Shown here piece by piece: positions 23,563-35,500 of a stretch of DNA of 64,000 bases. Source of the DNA: Leucocoprinus leucothites (lineage: Eukaryota > Basidiomycota > Agaricomycetes > Agaricales > Agaricaceae); the NCBI GenBank assembly GCA_013368445.1, contig JAACJO010000003.1, positions 1,984,001 through 2,048,000 on the forward strand. The letters run 5' to 3'. The notes beneath the pieces are model-generated. The model had not been told where the DNA came from and searched no databases. It saw nothing but the letters and a program-made list of their open reading frames with translations. The position numbers and the translations under genes were made by a program. Within the stretch, counting starts at the first letter, position 1; every line of letters begins with the position of its first letter.

Positions 23563-26112
23563 ATGTCCGATTCTGACTCACAGGATGCCAGCGTTCTCGG
23601 AAAACGCGGGCGCGACGGAATGAAGGAAGATGATGTGACCAGCGAAACACAGCCAAAGATGGAGGGAGAAGAATCAGACGATGACCTCGGGCCGATGCCC
23701 CTTCCAGCAGAGGAAACTACTGGTACGAAGAAAAAGAAACGAAAAGGTACGCTTATATTTCACCCGCATTGCTGTCGAGCCCTCAAAATGTTTACCGCAA
23801 AGAATCCATCTGTGTTTTCGGTTTTGGTGTTTTCTAGTTCTACCCCATGAACGGTTATACCTCGAACACCTGCCCAACACTGAACAGTATTACAAGAGTT
23901 TTATGCACCGCGATGTGATCAATTACTCCGTCATGACCAAGTACGCATTTAACGTGTCGGTATCAAGAAAGCCTAGTCTTCCATTCTAACGATGATATTA
24001 GGACTGACTTCCTGATTACCACCTCCGTGGACGGACACCTTAAACTTTGGAAGAAACAGGAGACAGGAATTGAGTTTGTCAAGCATTACCGTGCCCACTT
24101 GATGCCCATTACTGGCGTATCTGCTAGTGCAGATGGTCAGCTCTTTGCTACTATTTCTGCGGACCAGACGGCTAAGGTGTTTGATGTTGTGAACTTCGGT
24201 GCGTGTTCCTAAGTTCACCCCGGTATTCCTCGCTGAATAGTGGCCTGAAGATATGATAAACATTATTAAACTCGGTTTCGTCCCTCATGCATGCTGTTGG
24301 GTACATCGCAAGGGGTTGGCACAGGGTCTTCTCGCAGTGTTAGTTTGCTTCAACACGTTATTTCGTAAGGAAGTACTCATCCATCGTAGGTCGGACTCAG
24401 CTACTGGAACAATACGCTTCTACGATGGTAGAGGTGGCGATACCCCTCTTGACACCGTTGAGAACCTGCACCGCTTCCCGGTCCATCTCATGACTGTAAG
24501 TCCTTTCTGTCCAGCGATGCTACTTCCTTTCCGAATCTCACCCGTATCCAGTATAGTGATAGATACGACGTTGTAATCTCCACAGACGAAGGCGGCTTTG
24601 TTGAATACTGGCAGCCATCCGAGCCCTGGGGTCTGCCTAAGAACGTAACGGGGCTTTGGTCCTACAAAAGTTCTACCGATCTTTACGAATTCAAAAAGGC
24701 GAGTCTGAATTACGCAACTTCCCAGGATCAGAAAGCTCATCCCTCCCTCCCTCCCTCCAGTCAAAATCAACGCCCACATGCTTAACGCTGTCACCAAATG
24801 AGTCATCTTTCGCTACGTTCTCCCTTCCAGACCGTCAAATTCGCGTTTTCTCCCTCCTGTCTGGGAAGCTTATCCGGAAATATGACGAGTCGCTGGAGGC
24901 AATTCAAGAGATGCAACAAGCGGGTACAGCCATCTATCGTGTCGAAGACATGGAGTTTGGTCGTCGGCTGGCTGTAGAGAAAGAATTTGAGCTTCCTGGA
25001 CCAGACGGACACGTACCTGCTCGGTGGAGTAATGTGATCTGGGATGAGAGCGGCGCCTTCATCATTTACCCTACGCTCCTGGGAATCAAAGGTCTGTTCG
25101 CCGAGGCACTTGAGCAGTGATCTAGCCTGACCACTACTAGTCGTGAACACTGTGACAAACCGCGTTGCGCGATTACTTGGAAAGGATGAAGCAGTGCGCT
25201 TTATGAATCTTTCATTATACCAAGGCGCCCCTTCAAAGAAATCTATCACCACTGTGGTATGTAGATTTCTAAATCTTGCAACGGTCTGGAATCCTCATAT
25301 AGCTTTTAGGCTATGGCAGCCTCCGCTAACCCTATCCTCGCTGACAAAGGCCAGCGAGATCCGATTTTCTTCTGTACCGGCTATAAGCGACAACGCTTTT
25401 ACATGTTCACTCGGTCAGAACCAGAGTAAGTCGCACACATCCACTCTCACCGTTTTCGCCTATTAACGGGTTTATAAAGGGACAAATCCGGGGATCGCGA
25501 CATCTTCAATGAACGTCCGACACGAGAAGAGCAATCCGTTGCTGCAGCAACGGCTGGAAATGCCACCGGCCCATCTCCAGTCGCCAACGCGGCTACAATC
25601 CATACCACGCTCGGTGACATTCACATCCGACTCTTCCCCCAACAGGCACCAAAAGCCGTTGAAAATTTTGTTGGACATGCTAGGAGTAGTTACTTTGAGG
25701 GCATCGTTTTCCACCGTGTCATACCCAAATTCATGATCCAGACCGGAGATCCGCTTGGTGATGGAACGGGGGGAACGAGTATTTGGGGAAGGGAATTTGA
25801 GGATGAGTTTAGTGATGATTTGAAGCATGATAGGTGTGTATCCCTCCTGGTGCGGTGTGTTATGTGCGGTATTAACTATGAGAAATGTTCCCTAGACCTT
25901 ATACTGTCAGTATGGCTAATGCTGGACCTGGGACGAATGGTTCTCAGTTCTTCATCACGACGACCGCCACACCTTGGCTGGATCGCAAACACACGATTTT
26001 CGGTCGGGTGGTCAGTGGACGAGAGGTTGTGCATGCAATCGAGAATGTCAAGACCAACAAGCTTGACAAACCTTTCGAGGATATCAAAATCGTCAATGTT
26101 GATGTTGAATAG
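23563..26112 (+). CDS. WD40-repeat peptidyl-prolyl isomerase (PPWD1-type cyclophilin)
   Basis: Eleven exons: 23563-23746, 23838-23940, 24002-24198, 24251-24338, 24390-24495, 24552-24698, 24761-25091, 25141-25256, 25310-25425, 25480-25833, 25896-26112; 652 aa. An acidic start with a basic KKKKRK patch leads into [20 protein letters not shown], specific to this family. WD-like repeats follow ([25 protein letters not shown]). The C-terminal cyclophilin domain (from about residue 497) is complete, with [28 protein letters not shown] (catalytic Arg), NGSQFFIT and [16 protein letters not shown]1 proteins act at prolyl bonds in the nucleus and associate with spliceosomes. The intron after 24698 needs a GC donor (gcgagt) and holds a (CCCT)n tract before its acceptor; all others are GT-AG. 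Confidence 0.94.
24740..24758 (+). repeat. (CCCT)n microsatellite inside an intron
   Basis: The tetranucleotide CCTC/CCCT repeats about four times directly before the acceptor of the cyclophilin's GC-AG intron and forms its polypyrimidine tract. Confidence 0.8.
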
Positions 26113-26188
26113 AGACAGGGTTATATTGTGATACACCCGATGAATGCTTCTAAACTCTTGTAATATCAGAGACCTGACAGAACCAAAG

Positions 26189-27027
26189 TCACAACGCTAC
26201 ACGATCTAGGGTGATGTGTTCGTGGTCCACATATAAGCTGCTCCCAGGAAGAGAATGCGCGATCCGAGGTCCAAACGTGGACTCTAAATGCACGGATATT
26301 TGTTGAGTACTCATGGCTGAGGTGGAATCATCTACCATTTCTGGGCAAGAAAACTGGAGCAAAATGTGCCCCTTGCCCTCTTCTGGTTCTTCTTGGAGGG
26401 CTGGGCTTTGAATATCGATCCGACACCGGTACAACACGAGTGGGACACCACTGAGAAATGATGTTCGGTCGGAAGACGGAACGTAGGCAATGGGATAGTC
26501 AAGAAGGATGGCTGCGAGTGGTATACATATTGTTGAGGAGAGTTCTTGAGGCAGTTGAATGATCTGATTTTCGGTCGGAATGTTGGAATCGGTGGCACGC
26601 TTGAGCTTTTCTAAGAGCATTCCAAGGACATCAAGGAGTCCTGGTGGGATGATGTCAAGCTTATGAGAGGTCAGATCACCCTGCGAGGCAGATTGAGTAA
26701 GGGCTACAAACTCTGTAGACGTCGCCCCGTTCCGGTAGGCACAGGAAAGTGGGATATATGCTTGAGAGGTGTTGATCCAAGAGGCTTTCGAGCTTGTTGA
26801 GAAGGAGTACTTTGTTGACTATGAAAGATTGCTTTCCAGAAGGTTCGTAAAGGTGTAAGATATCACTGAAGCATTCAGACACCTGGAAATTTCATTAGCC
26901 GGGCTGACGTTGTATATAGTACGACAATCTAACGTCGCGGAGTTCTTTCAGCAGTGCAGAAAAGGATTGTTCAATAAGATGCTCTGGTACGGAAATCTTG
27001 TCCACGAGATAACCGGTCCTATATTCC
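26189..27027 (-). CDS. Unrecognised protein, incomplete gene model
   Basis: Three pieces look coding. The first, about 27027-26940, reads into ISVPEHLIEQSFSALLKELRD and ends at a gttaga donor; its 5' side is unresolved because I find no upstream start. The second starts at 26882 (VSECFSDILHLYEPSG... VLLLNKLESLLDQHL). The third runs in another frame from about 26730 to the stop at 26189 (ALTQSASQGDL, LLDVLGMLLEKL, IPLAAILLDYPIAYV, FLSGVPLVLYRCRI). The second and third differ by one base of frame and I find no acceptable intron between them, so there may be a frameshift, a sequencing error or a non-standard splice. The LLDYPIAYV...VPLVLYRC segment is faintly like the DUF4504/C1orf74 family. Function unknown. 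Confidence 0.45.
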
Positions 27028-27354
27028 CCCCATGAGAAGCTTCAACGACACAGATTTTCAGAACTTCAGATGTTATGCGCCAATTACCTGATGGATAAAG
27101 CAACGAGGGTAATGTCAAAGGCAAGCACTGCTTTTGATACTCTAGACGACTTGCGAAAAGGTGTGAAATGTGATACTCGAGATGATACGGCTGCGAGGAG
27201 TTTATTCGACGACATCGGGGTTCACAAGAAAGTGTATATTCTGCATCAAGACGATTACAAAGCTCCTAATACATGATATAACCTATATTGGCACAATAAT
27301 CATTGTTAGTGCTACTATCAAGCATTCAAAATTCCTCCAGGAGCTGACCAAACC
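27028..27354. other. Intergenic or unresolved 5' region of the preceding gene
   Basis: This may contain the missing first exon of the minus-strand gene ending at 26189. I could not choose a start. Confidence 0.3.
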
Positions 27355-28046
27355 TCATGCCCCTTTCGATACGTAACGTATTGACTCCAGCTCAGATATG
27401 TCCCGAGTGCTACTCTCAACAGTGTCCATCGCACTTTGTACCACAAACACGATCACAGTAGTAAACAACCACCATGCAGTTGTTTGCCACGACAAGCGAA
27501 GAAACAAAGATAACGTGGGGGACACAGCTGAAAGGGCGTACAACATGCCATATGAAAGAGGTTTAGGGTTGTGAGTAAGCTGAAGATGTGTCCGGACTTC
27601 ATCTGGATGAAAGAGGATTGCGAGGTTAAGATGAATGAAAAGTGCAAGGAGAGTGAATCCGGTGGCAAAGGGTATCGTGGATCTCGGGGATGGTGTGTCC
27701 TCTGGGAAGATTATTAACACGGGGTTGCTGTTCGTCGGGGTTAGTAGTTGGATGAATTGCCTGGGAATACGGGGACTTGGTTAATGTTCTGGGATGAAGA
27801 GATAGAGAACGCACAGTACGGCAGAAAGTAGGACCAGTATACGGACAAAGATGAATTGTTGTTCCTTCGACCTCTCGCTCTGTTCCCGCAGTTTCTTGAT
27901 GACCTGGTCCTGTTCTATGGTATTGTTCACAAAAAGCCTGGAGTGGCGTTGGGGAAGATACTACCTTGTTCGTCTAATATCCTCTCTTGATCAACGTCTT
28001 CATCTTCGGAGAACTTGAAGGTCGTGCGTCGCCGTAGAGGGTCCAT
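27355..28046 (-). CDS. Small multi-pass membrane protein, unknown function
   Basis: Exons 28046-27965, 27914-27815 and 27727-27355; 184 aa with all phases closing. A charged N-terminus (MDPLRRRTTFKFSEDEDVDQE) forms a short amphipathic or coiled-coil stretch up to about residue 48. It is followed by a membrane segment split by the second intron (FIFVRILVLLSAVL) and three more hydrophobic segments (PFATGFTLLALFIHLNLAILF, MLYALSAVSPTLSLFL, WWLFTTVIVFVVQ). I do not recognise the family. Its 5' end faces the RIO1 gene start across 144 nt, so the two share a promoter region. Confidence 0.7.
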
Positions 28047-28190
28047 CAGATAGTTGGGAAAGGAGTTCCTAGACGCTGAGCTAGCCTGAGCCTGAAGCCC
28101 TGAAGGCTGCTAGTGATGCCATGCACGTGATTGATACAAGAAATTATCTGTTGATCCAATTTATCATGGAAACTGATTTCGAATCTTGCC

Positions 28191-30700
28191 ATGGCCTCCC
28201 TCGTTGCTCCTGTTGAGCCTGGACAGTTCGACGATGTACCTGAGATGTTTCAGGCCGGACTTCCCTCGAACCGTGAAGGTGGCGCTTATATCGATACCTA
28301 CAATTCTGACGACGACGAAGACTACGATGATCAGGAAGAGGACGAGGACGAGAGCGACGAAGAATACGACGACAACCGTGTCGAGGATGAAGATTGGGAA
28401 GTAGCAGAGCGTGGTACGCCGCTTCTTTCTCTCTCTCAGCTAATGCGAGACTCAGCTGAAAAAGATTTCACAAAACAGTATAACCGGTTACGACAACATG
28501 TTGCTATTCGTACTGGAAACGCTCAAGGCGTTGCTTCAGCCACTGCATCAGGCGCCTCAGTTGCTGCTCTACCTGCGATCAACCAGCCTCGCCCAGGAGC
28601 CTTTCAGTCCGTGATTGCACCGAAGTCCACATCCGTCAAGGACAAAACAATGGACCAATTAGCAGCATTTACCTCGAAATACAATTCACGTCTCGCCAAA
28701 ATTGACACTCCGTATGTTCTTGGTGTCGGTGTCAATAGGAAGGGACCTAGTGCACATGCGAATATGAAGGACAAGAGCGATCGTGCGACTAACGAGCAAG
28801 TATTAGACCCGCGGACCCGCCTTATTTTATTTAAGATGATCGGAAGAGGCGTCATTGATGAAGTGAATGGTTGTGTGAGCACTGGCAAAGAGGTGCGCTT
28901 CCATGCATAGCTGTTGTGCTCATCCGCTGACTATATCTTTACAACAAAGGCCAATGTATATCATGCCCTCACACCAGAAAAAAGTGACCTGGCACTGAAA
29001 ATATATAAAACCTCTATTCTTGTTTTCAAGGATAGGGACAAATATGTTACTGGGGAATATCGCTTTAGGCGAGGCTACAGCCGTCGAAACCCCAGGAAAA
29101 TGGTTCGCCTTTGGGCAGAAAAGGAGATGCGCAATTTGAAGCGCTTAGTCGCAGCTGGAATTCGCTGTCCAGATCCAGTTGAAGTTCGAGAAAATGTACT
29201 CGCTATGACATTCCTCGGCGATGAAGATGGGTGGTACGTGTTACACAGATAATAATGACTTGCAAACTCATGCATCTCTAGGGCTTCCCCACGTCTAAAG
29301 GACGCATCCCTGCCTGACGATATCCTGGACGCTCTCTATGCTGAACTTGTCCTTAATGTTCGGCGTTTGTTTCATCGCTGCAAGCTCGTTCATGCAGATC
29401 TCTCAGAGTACAATATTCTTTACCATCAAAACCACCTCTACATCATCGATGTTTCTCAGAGTGTTGAGCAAGACCATCCTGCGGCCTTTGATTTTCTCCG
29501 CAACGATATCAAAAACGTTGAGGAGTTTTTTGGAAGGCTTGGCGTGCGGTGCTTGGGAATGAGGAGATGTTTTGAGTTTGTCACACGCGAGCAATTGGTT
29601 CCGGGTTCACTTGGAGCGCCTTCGGCAGCGGAGCTCGATACGCTAGAAGAACGAATTCTATCTCAGTGGCTAGAGCGGCTAGAAACTGAGCCACAGTTAG
29701 AAGGAACCGCCACATTGGGAGAAATAGCTCACGAGGATTCCGTCTTCATGCGATCATTCATTCCTCGCACCCTGAATGAAGTATACGATCCCGAACGCGA
29801 CGTGGAAAAGCTCACGAAGGGACAAGGTAACGAACTTATTTACGCCGACACCATCGGAATTGTGAAGCCTATGTCGACTTTAACTGTCAACAATGAAGAC
29901 GAGGGAGGGCAACCGGCTGAAGGCGCGGTGAAACAGATGACACCCGGATCAACTACTCCAACCACCTCCACGCCGTCATCCAAAGTTCGGTTCACTGCTT
30001 CTGATCCAGAAGGGGTCGGGTCTTATCAGAAAGACATTGCTCTATTCACTGCGGAAACCAAGGACACGGGAAGAGGTGAGAGCGGTTGCAAGGAGGAGGA
30101 AGACCAAAGCGGAAGTGAGGATGAAGAAGGGTCAGGAGAGGGCTCTGATACGGAAATTGAAGAATACCAAAAGGACGGATGGGTGGAGAAGAAGCCGAAG
30201 GGGCATCGTCACGAGGACCCGGAAGCCAAAAAGGTCAGTTTTTTTCGACTAGTCTTCATTTGGGAAACCTGGAAACCTAAGGAACGTCCAAGTCTCTTTG
30301 ACCTTGGGATTCTTTGAACTTTCCTGTGTGCACGAGTTCGATCGTTTTCCCACTGCTTACCTCGGAGCGCTCCGAAGGAGTCCTCTGAGAGGCCTGAAAC
30401 AAACACGGGTTTATACTTCACAAGCTTACCTGAAAGAACCTGAGTGGACTTACGGTGCTTATGGGCTATTTTTTTTGCAAGGGATCGGCGCTCGCTCGTC
30501 GGGTCGTCATGCGTCGATCACCCTTGTGATACATGCTTCTCACTATATTCTGTTGCGTAAATTTGTTATCAGAACTCCACTAAATTGTCTGGTCTTTTCA
30601 GGAGCGGAAAAAGGCTGTCAAAGCTGAAGCCAAGGAGCGCCGTAAGAACAAAATGCCCAAAGCCGAAAAGAAGCGTCTCATGAAGCGCGCAAGGGCATGA
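28191..30700 (+). CDS. RIO1: RIO1-type atypical protein kinase
   Basis: Exons 28191-28892, 28950-29233, 29282-30233 and 30602-30700; 678 aa. After an acidic N-terminus (long D/E run, about residues 36-75) comes the RIO kinase domain: [21 protein letters not shown] (P-loop), [19 protein letters not shown] (ATP lysine and flexible loop), [14 protein letters not shown] (catalytic Asp) and [15 protein letters not shown] (metal-binding Asp). The C-terminal acidic region ends in a very basic tail. Rio1 releases from and matures pre-40S ribosomes in the cytoplasm and has nuclear roles. The last intron is 368 nt, far longer than its neighbours. A 42-nt stretch at 28416-28457 has good gtacgc/ctcag ends and keeps the frame, so 14 residues between ERG and [11 protein letters not shown] may be spliced out. 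Confidence 0.94.
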
Positions 30701-32545
30701 AACAGATATACCAATTATAAAAGTCTTCTGCCACCCTTTTCTGTACGTATGCAACTCAAATTCAAAGATCCGGGGAACATGTGTCGTAGAATTATGTTGA
30801 TACATATCTTCCTCTTCGAATCATCTGGCTTCCATGGAACAGGATGAAACGTATAGACGCATCAAATTTGGGGCGTTCCGACGCTACAACGTCCCACCTG
30901 GAGAGACGTTCGCATTTTCTCAGATGCTATTTCCACTCTTCTGCCGTGCCCAAAAAATTCAACATCATCTGTGTCAGCCAGCTCTGCTGATTTTTGGAAG
31001 AACGCTCCGCGTGAAACTTGGCTAAGTCGCTCCAAATAGGCTTCGGCCCTGTCCAGCCCTATCTCCCCTTCACGGGGCAACAACAGGCAGCAACCCAACA
31101 ACAAATCAACCAGACCCGGTTTCGCGGGCTCCGAATTTCAAACCTGGAAGCTGATCAATCGACGTCACATTGAACGTGTCTATCGATCCGAGTCGCTGTT
31201 TTGAACAATATTTCCGCCGCCTTGGTCTCAACGCCTGGGCCTTGTATAAAGAGTACAGGCGCATTGCGCCGTTCTATTCTTTATTTGGAGCCGCCGAATT
31301 CGGAACGCCCAGGAATGCAAACGCGTACTCACACTCACCCTCAAGTAGACTCACAGAGTTGGATGGGAGAGTTGATGGCAAGAAGGATGATATGATGCGC
31401 CACACCAAATCTCGGATAAATAATGCAGGCACATGGGAAAAAGTGCGATTCCCGAACAGCAGAGTTGCCGTTTTTGAACGAACCCCGTCCCGCTAGACTG
31501 TTGCGAACAGCGGACAAAGAGAGAGAAGCACATGATGTTGCATCATTGGTGTTCTAATTGTATCCCGCCCCTTGGTTCAACTTCTGCGACATGAGCGACG
31601 TGAGACGAATCCTAGGGAATTCCCTTGTTTGACTAGATTTCGAGAGTGTCTGATGGCTGCGTAGGGGTGGGGCCAGGTTGTCGCGAAGAGAGAGACACAC
31701 AAACAGCGATAACCATGCAGCCTCATGCGGCTGTTCGGGGTCACCGGAACTTCGGGTTTCGGAGTCTCGGATGCCGGAATTACGATCACGATCACAAACC
31801 AGGAACTCTGGTTGGCTGATCGCGGAGATGCGGCATCAAAAGTATGTTTGGGAGCACAGCGGCGGAGGGGCGGGAACCGGCTAGATGGGTTATAGATACG
31901 GATAGGGGCTACTTTGCTGTTGTCGGGACTACTCTCACCACGATCACCATGCTGTTGCCCATATGTGGCTGATGGCGGTCTTGTTGACACCACCCCAACT
32001 AGTTAGAAATCCGTGCTGTCCTGTGTTGCGTTCCATTGATCATATCAAAAACTCGCAGTTCATGGAATCAGAAGGCTCAAGATTCAAGCTCAAGACCCGG
32101 GGAACGGGGTAAAATTCCCTGAGCCTGGGAGGGGCACGTCGGAACAAATGGATCCAATATAACTTTGAGCTTGTGGAGTGCGTATGTGTATGCTAGAAAC
32201 GGGGGGGGCAGCGGAGGCTATTCGTGATTTCGGACTCTCGGAGACAGGGTCCTCCGGGATACGGAGAAGAGGCGGTTATTTTATAATGGTGGATTGAATC
32301 CGGAAGCGGGGGACGGGATACCTTACGGAGTTAGGGGTTCTCGGAATCTTCCTTGAAGGCCGAAAATTGGTCCGGGAACGGGTATTGGGCGCGGAAATCT
32401 GAATCTTCGCAAAGTAAGAGGGAGAAAGAGAAAAATGAATCCCGTGCAGCTCGACACATAGGACAAAGATAAGTCAAGATAACTAACAGCCACCATAGAT
32501 CTCTGCCAGCTTCCTAATTTTGTACATGCGGGGCAGTAGATCAAC
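30701..32545. other. Long intergenic stretch, no supported gene
   Basis: About 1.8 kb with frames up to 138 codons (31577-31993 minus, 31170-31496 plus). They are Arg/Ser/Pro-rich, lack motifs and overlap each other on opposite strands. The region is GC-balanced, with G-runs around 32200-32300. I see no repeat borders. Confidence 0.45.
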
Positions 32546-35500
32546 TTAGGCGTCAGTTACACACCCCGAACTAGCATCCGTCACGACCTTGGTATACTTG
32601 TACAAAGTTCCTTGCGAAACCTTGAGAGGAGGGGCCTTCCACTCTTTCCTCCTCCTCGCCATCTCCTCGTCCGAGACATTAACTTCAAGGGTGTTCTTAA
32701 TAGCATCAACGGAAATGACATCCCCATCCTTCACCAAGGCGATCGGTCCACCAACTTGAGCTTCGGGTACAACGTGTCCGATGACGAAGCCATGAGATCT
32801 GAATTAAAATGTCAGTCAAGTCATGTTTTGTTTTTCTCATGCCAAAAGTCTGAATAAAGCAAGGTTAAAGTTTTTCTCTCTGCGTGAGAGTGCAACGACT
32901 CGACTCGGGGAAGAGGAACGGAGAGAAGAAAACAGAAAGCGATAAAAGGGGAGGGAAGAGGGGAAGGTACCGCATAGCAATAAAAGATTTTCAGTCTCCC
33001 ATGTGCACCAACTGGAGAAGAAGGTTCACCAGGACTCGGAACAGTGGAGTCGTATCCGTCGTTGTTTTTAGCATCGGCGGCACAGCGCGTGGGGAAGGGG
33101 GAAGTAAAGAGTCAAATGATGATCATGAAAAAAGAAACCTCGAAAACTCCAACGAGAGGGGAAAGAAGCAGAAGAAGGGGATTTATAAAAATAAAGTGTG
33201 TGTGTAAGTGCGCAACTCACCCGCCACTGAAACGTCCATCCGTGAGACATGCGACATCTAAACCGAGGCCTGCACCCATGATTAGACTCGTGGGTTTAAG
33301 CATCTCGGGCATGCCTGATCGTTTCCGTCCGAGTGTGAATCAGCGGACCACAAGCAGTAGTAGTTGAGGTGCGGTACATGTGCATGTGCGTGTGTGTGCG
33401 TATGTTTATGAAAGTAGTAAGAGAGAAGAAGAGTCACCACCGCCGCACCAACAAACAAAGTGTCAGCGTCAAGTATTTGCAGATCGCCGAAACAAGAGAC
33501 AAGCGGGTTGACAGAGAAATGTAGTAAAGGTGGAGAGGGGAGTTGTATGTGTGTGGAGAGAGAGAATGACACAAGGAACAGAAACAAATAGCCAAGTCCC
33601 CCAAAAACATCAGTGGCGTAAGATAGGAAGGAAAAAGATATCAAGGAAGTAAAATAGTCCCGTAGCCAGGTTGGTACAGAACAAGTTCCCAGATCATCAA
33701 AAAAGCCCAAAGGTCCATACGAGATCAAAAAACAAGTCGTCAACAAGCACGGTGATTCATGATGCGTGATTGACAAGTGGTATAAGCGTGTCAACCGCCA
33801 CCAATAGAGGACGTAGCGTCATCCATCCATCACCGTCGAAAGTCATCAAATAAAATACCCGAACGGTGCAAGAAAGACATTCGTGACGTATCATTTTTTT
33901 TTCCATGTCGAGTGACCCGAGGAACAGGAACATCGCCATGAGTCATCATCACATCCAGAAATGCGTCGAAAGTTGTCGATTGGCGGCGTATCGGAAGTGG
34001 AGCAAGTTGCACCAGGGAACCAAGAAGGGGCAGGAGGAAGGGTCCAGTGGCGGGAGAGATCACGAAAAGTTCACACAGTAAGTAGCCAGAGAGGGAAAGT
34101 ACGCGATCCGTGATTCATGGAGAGATTGTCCCAGCACAAGGGGAAGGAAAGGCACACATGAACGTTCGCATGCATGCGTGTTATCAGGTCCGGAAAAGCA
34201 CATTGACGCGAGGTGAGATGGATAGAGAGAGAGAAAGAGAATCACCCAAAAATAAAGAACAGACAGCAAGAGATCGTTAGCAAGCCAAGCCCAAAAACGA
34301 GATCGGAGAACGGGGCTAAGCCTCACTCACCAGGTCCACCTTTCGGTCCCAAATATCTCAAGATAACAACCGTCTTCTCTCCCTTCTTGATAGAACCCGA
34401 CTCCACGGCTTTGACAAAATCAGCCTCCGAATCAAAAGTTCTCGCCTTTCCGGTAAACCCAAGCCCTTCCTTGCCGGTAATTTTGGCTACGGCACCTCCT
34501 GGTGCAAGGTTGCCTTTGAGGATCCTGTGGTCGAGTCAGCAAGCTGTTTCAATTGAATGAATGAGTGGAGGAAAGATGGATGGAATGGAAGGTGGTAAAT
34601 GGGGATGTGTGAAGAGAAGATTCGATTTGTGATCGTGATCGTGATGTTTTACGAGAAGGGGTATGATGTTGGGACCTCCTTGGCAAGAGGAATGACAGAG
34701 GTGGATGGATTAAGGTAATGGGTGGGCGGGGTGGAAGAAAGGAAGTTTTAGTCATGAGTCAGCGCCTCTCGACTCAATACATTACACTCCCTCGCTCCTT
34801 CCTTCCTTCCCTTGCCTTCAGGAACTCTCGTTCCGAAGCTCGGGGAAGTGGGAGAGCGTGTACATATCACCTCGCGGCGGCAGATGATGACGTTTTCTCG
34901 AAAGTCAATCGGAGAGAAAACGGGGAAAGAGGTATGTATGTAAAGGTCCCCTCCCCTCCTTCTATCTTTGAGTGATCGAACTGACCCGGAAGGGATGGGC
35001 CAAGGACGCCGACCCGGGGAGAGTTAGCCACCATCATTGCCACCGTTTAAATAGAAATTAAGCGGCGGCGGGTGGGGGATGGAGGTAAATGAACTAGCCA
35101 CCGCTAACCGGTGAAAGCCAAGGAAACCGAAAGACAAATTCACCACGAACCTGATATGACCAGTCTCTTTGATCGGTTTATCAAGTGGTCTAATCACGTC
35201 CTGCTTTTCAAACTCTAGTTCTCCATACTTGTGCACCCATCGGTCCAGATTCTCGCCAAGGGTCTTTCCAGTGATAGTCATATTATTACCATCAATAAGA
35301 TTATTTTTCGCCAAGAAATGCAAGACCTCTGAATGATTCGATCATGTTAGTCCCTGGAGGACTAAATTGAATAGAAAGGGACATACTAGGGATGCCACCG
35401 ATCTTGTAGACGTCTTCCATGACATACTTGCCACTTGGTTTGATATCAGCTAGGAACGGGATGCGGTCTGACACTCTTTGGAAATCGTCGATGGTCAGTT

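Noticed and set aside
31577..31993. 138-codon minus-strand frame in the 30.7-32.5 kb gap
   Set aside because: Composition is Pro/Arg/Ser-rich without motifs and there is overlap with plus-strand frames; I see no evidence of a gene.
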